Positions 29,101 to 37,631 of a stretch of 64,000 nucleotides of DNA are shown piece after piece (within the stretch, counting starts at the first letter, position 1; each line of letters begins with the position of its first letter). The notes beneath the pieces are model-generated. The model made no database searches. It was not told the DNA's origin and saw only the letters and a list, made by a program, of their open reading frames with translations. The position numbers were made by a program, and so were the translations under genes. This DNA comes from Tubiluchus corallicola (lineage: Eukaryota > Priapulida > Priapulimorpha > Priapulimorphida > Tubiluchidae), in the NCBI GenBank assembly GCA_030141605.1, contig JAQGDQ010000392.1, positions 124,001 through 188,000 of the forward strand, given 5' to 3'.

Positions 29101-31459
29101 AAGTTTATTTAAGAGTTTTATGAGACTGATTCAAGTAAGTGAATGCAAGATAAAGGCATTATTAAGATATAGTATATGGTGCTGAAGATGCCAACTGCAT
29201 TACGAAAAAATACCTGTAAGTAAAGGTCTGTGTTCCGCTCGAGCATGTGGCATCATAGTACCATCCACTTCAACGACACTATGGCTTACAGGGGAAGTAA
29301 AACTGTGGGTCTGATACATTGTAGTTGAAGTTGATTCAGCCTTTGTTGAGGTAACATCATTGTGAAGTGCAGTGTTATCTTCTTCTATCTAGAATATTAG
29401 TAAGTTGTTAAGAATGCGCAATTACTACGTAATTATTTTACATTTACAGTGATAAAATCACATTTAAATGAACTTAACTTAAAAATAAGTCACAATACAG
29501 CTTTTTCACGAAATCGTTAAGGCACACTTTTAGTTTGTTCAAAGTTGTGTGTTTAGTATTTCATGCAAACACGCATGCAATTCCAATACTGCATTACTTT
29601 TTAAATAAATTTCTACAATATTCGTGAAAATTGCTAAAAACAGTTTTGATCAATGACTATTTATTACCAGAGGTAAACCAAGTCCTGCTCGAGACCAGTT
29701 GACCTTTTGAAGGAGGGTCCTTAGTTCATCTGCTATGGGTGAAGCCTGGTTACTGGCTGGAAAGATGCACTGCGTGCAACTAGGACACTGGTAACCAGCC
29801 GGAGCTGTAGTCGATGGAAATTGCTTTGCATAATTGTTTAAACAATCCCAATGAAATATATCTAAATACAAGAAGCAACATAATTTATGAATTTAATTGT
29901 TACAAATACATTAGGGAACAACAATGGCAGGCCTACTAAACTCTAAACACGTGAACAAGATATTTTAGCATAGAGTCTGTTCCTAAAAATATCACACCAG
30001 AAATTAAGACAATAAGATCAACATTCTGCAGTTTGCATTACATAAGTTTCTAAAAAATTCTATTTTCATCTAGATTTTTTGCCTGAGTATCAAAAGGTGT
30101 TAATCTTGCAAATGCTTAGTAAAAAAAACAAGTGGTGACCACAGGATGGATACCTATTATTATTACTATTATTATCATCATCATGGTTATTATTATTAGT
30201 TATATGGGGAGTTAAAGTATAACCTTATACATATACACCTCGAATGCTGGCAGTTATATAGGTCGATATAAAAAAAGACTCATTACATTGAATATTATCG
30301 ATAATATCCAGTGAATATAGGGGGTGCTACAGTTCCGCAGTGCCTATTATTATTATATTTAAAGTAGATATTTGATCATATGTTACCTAAACACAACAGT
30401 CGGACGACCTCTCCGTTCTGTAAGGACGCACCACAAAGTAAACAGTTTGGGTTGTAATCGCTGTCTTGAAGCCACTGTAGGTAAGACTGAACTACGCACT
30501 AAAAAAATTAAATGAATTGTTTAGTATGCTTCTGATACTAATAAAAAACCATCCATTGTACAATCATTACTCCGTTTGATGCCAAACGGCTAACTTGTAA
30601 TATGTGTTGATACAGTATCGAATGTGTGCATTGTGATTATAGTGCTCCTTGTTGTAACTTCTCTAAGTGACTTCTACACTAAGCGTCTGAAATCTGAAAA
30701 TTTAGAAATTTCTACATATAAGTGTCACTATATTTACTTCCAGGACAGGTAATCTGAGTCTGAGCCTACTAAAGAAGCAAAGCAAAATTTCTCAGGTTTT
30801 CTAATTAGTTTACTTGGCATTTAACCAAAATTTATTTCCAATTTTGCTTTGTAGGACAAACCTATTATACAGCCAGAAGGGTTTTTATATAAACTGTAGA
30901 TTTCAATTCTTCTTGATGTTTTAACAGTTCAAAAATATAGTAATAAAATTAAATCAATTTCTCCGACGAGCGTATTATGAAGCACCCTTTTTGTGGCATT
31001 TGAGGGTTGTGTTAATTGGATTCTTTGAATGTTTACAGTATTTTAATTACTACATTATAATTTAGTAAACTGCACAATAACTGCATGTAGTGCCATTTAG
31101 GTATCGATATTGATTGCCTAGTAGCCTGTATAGCACAATATTATAATTTAGCTTTCAACATATTACAGTGACTACGATACACATTGTTACTTGGTCAGAC
31201 AACTAAACAGTAACAGAAACAGGCTATAATTTTCCAAATAATTTTATTCTTCTAGCATTACTGCAGTACACCACTTATAATGCAAATGACACTATTTGTA
31301 TACAATTTAATAAGAAAAACTGAGTGATAAATATAAAAATGTTAACGAGAACCATACCCTGGAATGATTTGCTGTCAAGCAATGTTCACAGACATTAACC
31401 CTGTGTTCAAAGCAAAACAAGTTCGTAACTTTCTTTTTGGGGCATTTACAAAGCCCCAT
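26143..31459 (-). CDS. ZFPL1: Zinc finger protein-like 1, Golgi membrane protein
   Basis: ZFPL1 is a cis-Golgi integral membrane protein in the GM130/GRASP network. Six exons on the minus strand: 31459-31358, 30498-30387, 29861-29668, 29388-29214, 28075-27940, 26344-26143. Phases join to 306 codons plus stop; the human protein has 310. The start '[20 protein letters not shown]' gives an N-terminal Cys/His zinc-binding (B-box-like) module. It is followed by '[15 protein letters not shown]' and a RING-like module through 'FHWDCL' and 'PAGYQCPSC', then '[12 protein letters not shown]'. A variable linker follows. A hydrophobic membrane segment lies near the C-terminus ('[18 protein letters not shown]') before the conserved tail '[14 protein letters not shown]'. 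The linker exons 4 and 5 are diverged, so their borders rest on splice sites and phase rather than similarity. Confidence 0.96.
28535..28636. repeat. Tandem repeat, 47-bp period
   Basis: Slightly more than two units starting 'CAACACTTAGTG' at 28535, 28582 and, partial, 28629. Each unit contains a self-complementary stretch around 'GTACGTAC' or 'GTGCGTAC' followed by an ACACAC run and 'TATGTGTAGAGGTTG'. It lies in ZFPL1 intron 4. Confidence 0.9.
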
Positions 31460-32039
31460 TATTATTTTCCTGAACCACTATTTTGCAAAAAAGTGATCTA
31501 ACAAAATCTAAGTAACGCAATTACAGCCACGTTCACGTTGTTGACTGCTTGTATACGCAAAATAAGCAATCTTCATTATCGCTTGTAAGCTCGACTTTTT
31601 CAGACGACTTCATCTTTAGTCTTCTAACCCGTGAAAATAGTTGCGGCCCGGCATACAAGCACAAAACTAAGATTTCTTAGAAAAACTAATAGGGGTTTGA
31701 AGAAGTAAATAACAGACTAAATTCCTCAAAATGTAAAAAATGTTATGAGTTAAGGCTAAATATTATGGTGAAGGTAAAACTATATTACAAGTAAATAAGT
31801 AAAAACTAAATTACAAGTACATAAGGAAGTACAAGAACACATTTATAAAAACTGATGATTTTTATGTCCAATCTGTAAAAATGAACAAGACATAGAGTGC
31901 ATTTGTTTTATGCTATGTACGTATTTATCTATCTAGAGTCTGCAAATAGCTAGAGGCATAATAATTAAACAACAACAACATCATCATCTATTGGTTACAC
32001 CTATTATGCTCATGATAAGTAATGGCTGTTTGTGTTGTT

Positions 32040-32150
32040 GTGTCTTGTGGTGTAGTTCATAATAAAAACCTGGTGACGAAGATTGGATTCGAATCCACAG
32101 GGGCAAAACCCAATGGATGAGCTAGCATAATAAAATCAAAAATAGTTATG
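32040..32150 (+). mobile_element. tRNA-derived SINE-like sequence
   Basis: An A-box-like 'TGGTGTAGTTCA' at about 32049 is followed some 36 bp later by a B-box-like, palindromic 'GGATTCGAATCC' at about 32085. This spacing is that of a tRNA promoter. The flanks do not pair into an acceptor stem, so it is not a functional tRNA gene. A SINE head or tRNA relic is the best reading; the 3' end is not defined. Confidence 0.4.
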
Positions 32151-33499
32151 AAGCATGAGCTCTAACAGGTGACGTTACAAGTGAACGTAGTAGTGGAATT
32201 GAAGGCCGATGAAAGCATCGTCATCAGATTTTTATTATAATTATCAAAATTAATGGCTCAATTTATGCCCATCAAATTTGTTAAAGCTATGTAAAGAAAA
32301 TTTCTTTGTGTTGTGCATGAACACGTGTTACAGTCAGGAGAGGCTCATTACCTTTGCTCAATTACTCCTTATAATATGTGTGAGACTCATTTCAAGTTAT
32401 TCCCAAGCTTTTTCAAAAAATTAGCTAAACTTAATATAAAGGATTATAGCACGAGTAATAAATTAGTAAACATTTTTGTTTGCTATAAAATAAATGCATA
32501 AAAATACAACAATTCTCAGTGTTTGTTGTTTTAAACACAAAACATTGCTGAAGACGAATGCGTCCAGTGCAAATTAGTTAAGTACAAACGTGAATGTCTA
32601 AAAATACACAGATACAAGGTACCTCAGAAGTACTACAAAGAATTATAGATACAAGGTACATTACCATTATTAAGAAACTGCCATTTAATGAATTTAATAA
32701 GTAAAAACAATCATGAATACACATGCACTTTTCCTGTAGTGCACCACGTGCAAACACCGCTAAGTTTGGGTGTAAGTCCAAGTACCAGCAATGGAGGAGC
32801 AGTTAGAGCCAAAATACGGCACATCTGACTGGCCATTGCAAGGCGAACCCCTGCTAGTCCTATGACTGATGTTGTGCGATCTATACATATGTATTAAGCA
32901 GCTTTTCAATTGATCGTGTAATCAGCTGATGTACTTGCAAAATTTGGTCACTTAAAGTGCTTTAGTTTTTCACACTTCAACACGTTCTGTAGTATCTTTT
33001 TTCAATACAACACATAGGGCAAATGTGAATATTTCTGTTATACTGTCATGATTAGGGGTTAAGCGAATACCCTCATGAAAATCTCGTATTTTTTCCGCAA
33101 AATATTTCTCGATTAAGGATTAAAACCTTATTCTGTTACTAATTGCATAATTTCCTTTATTTAGTCTAATGTGCATTTGTGCAACTTGATATCCACATCA
33201 GTTCATCTATCTATACATCTGTGACATCAGTGTAAGAAACTGTTGGCAACAACTCCGATTCCTAAAGAAGAAATCAGCACTTTGGCAGCAGACTCTAACC
33301 AAATTATTTTTAACTCTGATTATGCTATTTTTATAATTTTTCTTTTAAAAAGCTGGTGCAGATACCTAATACTTTTAGGTGATTTTTCTTCCTCCATTGC
33401 TAAATTATTTAATTTTTATTTAACTGTGATTTTAGTATCAGTATACCACATCTTAGCATTTGTTTATGAAAATAACTTTGCACACAGCTGGTTTATGTA

Positions 33500-33900
33500 G
33501 TATTTAACGTGTATTGCTTGGCCGATGTACTTTGTATGTATTTGTGCAAATAAAACTGAATTAAATTGAATGGATATGTATGGCTTTGGGTGGGTAGGGG
33601 CGAATAATTTTTCTTTCAAAAATCTTAGTTTTTCAATGATTTTCTTTTTCGTTCAAATTCTTGGTGTATTTGTTCCTAGGCAAGAGAGCAGTTTTCCCTA
33701 AACAAATTGTTCTGAACATATACCAAAAAACGTTGATTATTACAATCACTGTTAATAAAAATAACTTTTCGTACAAAGCTTATATGAATTAAGTTTACGT
33801 GTACGTATTATTTTACGTGTATAGATTATGTCAAGTGTTTTGCCAATGTACAATATTCGTATTTGAGCAAATGAAATCGAATTGAATTGAATAATAAAAG
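33500..33900 (+). mobile_element. Two LINE-tail-like 3' ends in tandem
   Basis: Two related segments, at about 33505-33573 and 33825-33892, share the order 'TGCC/GGCC..ATGTAC', 'GTATTTG..CAAAT' and a tail of AATTG/AATTA pentamers. Each ends with A-rich sequence. This looks like the 3' UTR plus pentamer tail of one LINE family, inserted or duplicated twice. No coding part is recognisable. Confidence 0.4.
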
Positions 33901-33920
33901 TGCAAGAAGTGCTTTTTGAT

Positions 33921-33969
33921 AAGATGGCGATTTCCATATGTTTGCATGTTAGTCGAATTTGTGTTTGAC
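33921..33969 (+). promoter_or_regulatory. Possible MOCS2/ESF1 promoter and first noncoding exon
   Basis: 'AAGATGGCGA' matches the YY1 element that often sits just downstream of start sites in TATA-less housekeeping promoters. It is followed 40 bp later by 'GAC|GTAAGC', a good splice donor. Splicing to the acceptor at 36740 would give a noncoding first exon for the MOCS2 transcript. This is inference from motifs only. Confidence 0.25.
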
Positions 33970-34224
33970 GTAAGCTTTTTTTTAGTAATATCCACATTAC
34001 GTGGCTACTTCGTGCACACGCGACTGTTCTGTGGTCTGTCGTGTGCCGCGGTGCTGCTTACCAGACGATTCATAGTGGCTATACTAATGTTTCTATCATG
34101 CTCCTGAACATAGTATATCCAAATTATAAGGAGCAAACAAAAATGTATCCCGTCATGTTTTTATCGTCTTGCTCTATGGTGCCCTTATTGTTTTGTAATT
34201 TTTATTAGTGGCATTGCTGAATGT

Positions 34225-35095
34225 GTACCTATGAGCCCTGGGTGAATGATACATGGAACAGGCTTCCAGCTAGAGCAGTTTATGCTAGTTCGGCGCTATT
34301 ACACTTTCGCACCGCCTAGCTTTTCCTGGCCTATTGGTTGTTTTCACGCCTGCAGGCCAGAAAGCAGACCAACAGGCGTAATATACACCATATTCCCATA
34401 ATATTATTGCGGCGTACGCTTTATAAGTCCAGATTAAAATCATGCATTACTTACCTACAGCCGCCATTAAAAGCTGCACGTGAATAACCGTGTTTACATC
34501 ACTGCTGCGCAGTCGCTCTCGCGCATTGACGTGATGGCCCTTAACCTGTATTTTTAGTTTCTTCGCATAATTTATGATTATTAGGGTTGCATCTACGAGA
34601 GTTTGTATCGTATCGCGGGTGGGCCTGGAACGGAACAGTTATTTATCATTAATTTTATTTATTGCTGTAGTATTATTACTATTATATTATAAAAAAAGTA
34701 AAGGTTTTTTCTTTATTTCGTAAATGCGGTGAAGATGAAAGTGTGTCACGTGCTTTTAAGCTAGGCCCTGATAATGCATAAACTAGTACGAAATTCGTCA
34801 CGTGACCACACACACAAACAAGATGGCGATACTGTGTCGAACTGTGAATACAGCGTAATTATTGGTAATTATGCCTAAATAGGATTAAATTACAATTAGA
34901 TTAGCGGAAACATTCACTGATGACGTAAGAATAATAGAATGATGACTTACGAGCCTAAAAACGCGTAATAACCTATAAAAAGCTAGGCGGTGCGAAAGTG
35001 TAATAGCGCCTGCTAGTTCTGTCCGAAACTTTCCGGCAATTGACACTTGATGCCATCAGAGTCATGGAGCCGCCTGTTCATATGGGAAGATTGTA
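34225..35095 (+). mobile_element. LINE 3' coding relic, split by a DNA transposon
   Basis: On the left (34225-34291) one frame gives 'VNDTWNRLPARAVYAS', and on the right (35011-35095) sequence encoding a C-terminal 'VMEPPVHMGRL' then a stop. This is the typical C-terminus of non-LTR retrotransposon reverse transcriptases ('WN.LP..V..A'). The two halves flank the 719-bp transposon at 34292-35010 and share its duplicated target. The right half carries at least one frameshift, so the LINE is dead and older than the insertion. Confidence 0.5.
34292..35010. mobile_element. Mutator-like (MULE) element, non-autonomous
   Basis: Terminal inverted repeats of 33 bp match perfectly (34292-34324 and 34978-35010), beginning 'GGCGCTATTACACTTTCGC'. 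They are flanked by a 9-bp direct repeat, TGCTAGTTC, at 34283-34291 and 35011-35019. A 9-bp target duplication and long terminal repeats are the signature of the Mutator superfamily. The 719-bp interior has no transposase frame. It has more CpG than its surroundings, two CACGTG E-boxes (34747, 34799) and a YY1-like 'AAGATGGCGAT' at 34820. The perfect terminal repeats suggest a fairly recent insertion. Confidence 0.88.
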
Positions 35096-36740
35096 AAAAA
35101 TTAGTACGTAGGCCGCAGGATATTTATTCATCTACGTTTAGTTGATTTGGTTTACACAGTGTAATTGCATGCATCCCGTGAAGCCACCTGCAAAAAACAG
35201 TGCAATGTGACTAGTACGGCCAACCTTCTAGTTAATGGAACTTCTAGCAGTTCTTTAGTGCATTTTTTGGTCCAAATTATTTTCTCTATATTAGAATAAA
35301 GCTATGCATATTTGGTCATTTTAAGTTCATTTCGAAGTGTTTTATTAAAGTAACCATAAATAGTTGATTGTTCATTCACTGAATTTGTTCGTTTGCTCAG
35401 GCTAAGTAGTTTGGCGTTGTATTACTAAGCCTAATGTTGTTGATGTCGAATGTATTGAATTATTAATCTCTTAAGGATAATGAGTATTTTCACGTCAGTG
35501 TCAATACATCAATTGTATTAGATAAACAAAACATAAGAGTTTATAAATGATCAGGTTTGCAGATATTGTATTTATTGCCCCTTTTTAATTACACCTTTAC
35601 CTATTTGTCTGTTCCATGTATATGCAATTAGAGAAATGTGTGTTTACTTTTTTCTAGAATTTATATTTTCTGTTTTTTAACTATATATTTTATCCCTTCT
35701 ACTGTGCTTTTGTCATGTTTTGTTAATTACTAGCTGAATGATTGCTTGTTTGGTTTAGCATTTATAATGTTTAAATTTGTAGTTTGAATATGTTAAGCAA
35801 CACAAATTCGCTGCATGAAGATACTGTTTATTAGCTTGTTTTGCTTTGTTATGTTTGTACTGTAAATTGGCAACTTAGGTGAATTAAGCTGCTTTATAAA
35901 TATCACTCGCATTATTCTGGCATCACAGCATTACGAGGTGATGATGCTGTACTTCGTAAATTTGAATTTTTCTGCCAAGTTTTATTATATGGAACTGTTT
36001 CTGTAGAATCCTATAGTTAATCAAGTACACAAATCAAATTTTGGTCCTAGGTCAATTTTTGGAAGTGAAACATGGTCTATCTTACTGCTTTGCTGTCTTG
36101 CCAAATCTTGATGTAAAATTTCAGTTGTTTGGTCAGCCATGCGGAGTAAATAGACATTTTAGTATTTAGTATAAATAGACATAAATATCATTTATAAGAG
36201 CTTACATTAACAACAACAAGTAATTTGTGCATAAAAGCTAGCAAATTCTTAACAGTTAAAGCTGTACAGCAAAATTAAAATGCTCAAAGTTTCGAAAACC
36301 AAATGAAAACGTAACTGAAGCTTTTCCTTATGTGCACTGCAGTCTATATGACAGTGTCTTTTTAAATATGTTTGTAATGCGTGAATTTTCCTAAAACTCG
36401 TACTTAGTGGTCATGTTTAAATTGACAAACAGTCAATAGGTGTAAATACTTGTTGTACATTTTTTTGTTTGCATTACTTTTTATCAATTCAGTGCTGTTT
36501 CAGTGCATCATCTAGACTTTGATTATGTGGCAGAGTAACAGGCATAGTGCGCCTGTTTTTTTATGTTGTGTTACTGTTAGCTGTGAATTTAATGGTGTTT
36601 AGTTTAAGTCTTGCATTAAAGATGCCTTTAAACTGTCTATTTTATTTTCAAATGCTAGTGCTGTAACACTATTTTCTAAACTAGGCTTAAAATTACTCTT
36701 ACAGTATTACATTACCTACCACTTAGCAATATTACTTTAG
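35020..36740. other. Intergenic region before MOCS2
   Basis: This is A/T-rich sequence in which I see no conserved exon, transposon end or obvious promoter. Any MOCS2 promoter or noncoding first exon must lie here or further left. A splice-acceptor-like 'ATATTACTTTAG' ends at 36740. Confidence 0.5.
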
Positions 36741-36760
36741 GTACACCATGAATTACTGAA

Positions 36761-37033
36761 ATGGCTGCGGCAAGTGTGGACGTGAAAATCTTATTTTTTG
36801 CTAAAAGTCGAGAACTCGTTGGACTGAAAGAAACTACGACAAGTTTGCCTCAGCAGCTGCAAGTATCTGAATTAATATTTCATCTGCTCAAGAAATTTCC
36901 AAGCTTAAAGGTGATAGAATCAAATATTGTTTTAGCATTGAATCATCAATATGTCGACATGAACAGCAGGGATCTGTTGAATTTTAGTGAAGGTGACGAG
37001 CTAGCTATAATACCCCCACTTAGTGGTGGTTAA
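36761..37033 (+). CDS. MOCS2A: Molybdopterin synthase small subunit (sulfur carrier)
   Basis: MOCS2A is the ubiquitin-fold sulfur carrier of molybdopterin synthase in the cytosol. Its C-terminal Gly-Gly is thiocarboxylated by MOCS3 and donates sulfur to precursor Z (cPMP). The 90-aa product opens 'VDVKILFFAKSRELVG' (the first beta strand) and ends 'LAIIPPLSGG', with the required terminal double glycine followed directly by TAA. Length fits the family (human 88). The ORF has no intron. A four-codon upstream ORF (ATG at 36748, TGA at 36757-36759) ends one base before this ATG, and an acceptor-like AG lies at 36740. The large-subunit ORF follows 6 bp after the stop in the same frame. Assignment is secure. 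Confidence 0.96.
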   Translation: MAAASVDVKILFFAKSRELVGLKETTTSLPQQLQVSELIFHLLKKFPSLKVIESNIVLALNHQYVDMNSRDLLNFSEGDELAIIPPLSGG

Positions 37034-37039
37034 ATCAAT

Positions 37040-37468
37040 ATGACTGATCACATATATCTAACATCTAATAAGCTTAGTGTAGATGAAGTTACTCAGATTG
37101 TATCATCTCCCGACTGTGGTGCTATTTCTTTATATGTTGGTACAGTAAAAGACAATTATGATGGAAAGCGTGTTAAACAAGTCGAATATGAAGCTTATAC
37201 GCCGATGGCAGAAGCTGAAATACGAAAAATTTGCGGAATCGTTCGCCAGAAGTGGAGGGTGCAAAACATGGCCGTGTTTCATAGGTTGGGAACTGTGTGT
37301 GTCATGGACGCCATTGTAATATTAGCAATTTCTTCAGAACATCGTCACGATGCCATGGAAGCAGTGACTTTTACAATTAATGCTCTGAGATCAGCTGTTC
37401 CTATATGGAAGCAGGAAATTTACGAGGAGGAAGAAGACACCCGTGCAGATTGTCCTACATCTGACTAA
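37040..37468 (+). CDS. MOCS2B: Molybdopterin synthase catalytic large subunit
   Basis: MOCS2B (MoaE family) binds cPMP and takes two sulfurs from MOCS2A to make molybdopterin. The 142-aa product contains 'LSVDEVTQIVSSPDCGAI', 'VEYEAYTPMAEAEIRKI', the active-site block 'AVFHRLG' and the lysine motif 'VPIWKQEIYEE' near the C-terminus, all family hallmarks. It is shorter than human MOCS2B (188 aa) because the N-terminal extension is missing. The ATG at 37040 is the only sensible start and is separated from the MOCS2A stop by six bases (two codons, same frame). The tandem arrangement means that the second ORF must be reached by reinitiation, leaky scanning, internal entry or an alternative transcript. 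ESF1 starts 163 bp downstream. Confidence 0.96.
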   Translation: MTDHIYLTSNKLSVDEVTQIVSSPDCGAISLYVGTVKDNYDGKRVKQVEYEAYTPMAEAEIRKICGIVRQKWRVQNMAVFHRLGTVCVMDAIVILAISSEHRHDAMEAVTFTINALRSAVPIWKQEIYEEEEDTRADCPTSD

Positions 37469-37631
37469 TTTGTAAAATTAATGCCTTCTTACCTGCTCTT
37501 TTTGTGCAATTGCATGACTAAGTCTGACATTGTGAAATTTGAAAGCTTTTGCTTGTGTGTTATTATCTAGGTTCAGAAGTGTGTGTATTTTGATTAGAAC
37601 TAAACTAAACTAACCAATCTAAACTGCCAGA
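37469..37631 (+). promoter_or_regulatory. MOCS2B-ESF1 intercistronic spacer
   Basis: In these 163 bp I find no AATAAA or ATTAAA. There are two splice-acceptor-like sites, 'TTATTATCTAG' ending at 37570 and 'CTAAACTGCCAG' ending at 37630. The second is preceded by branch-point-like CTAAC. The ESF1 ATG is two bases after the second AG. The spacer could be an ESF1 promoter/5' UTR, or an intercistronic region of a longer transcript. Confidence 0.45.

Larger units (their letters stand above)
31460..33900. other. Intergenic region 5' of ZFPL1
   Basis: No conserved exon is seen. The ZFPL1 promoter should lie in the left part, but no TATA box or CpG cluster stands out. A tRNA-like sequence with RNA polymerase III boxes lies at about 32040-32105. 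LINE-tail-like sequences begin near 33.5 kb. The open frame at 33243-33500 lacks an ATG start and a recognisable domain. Confidence 0.5.
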
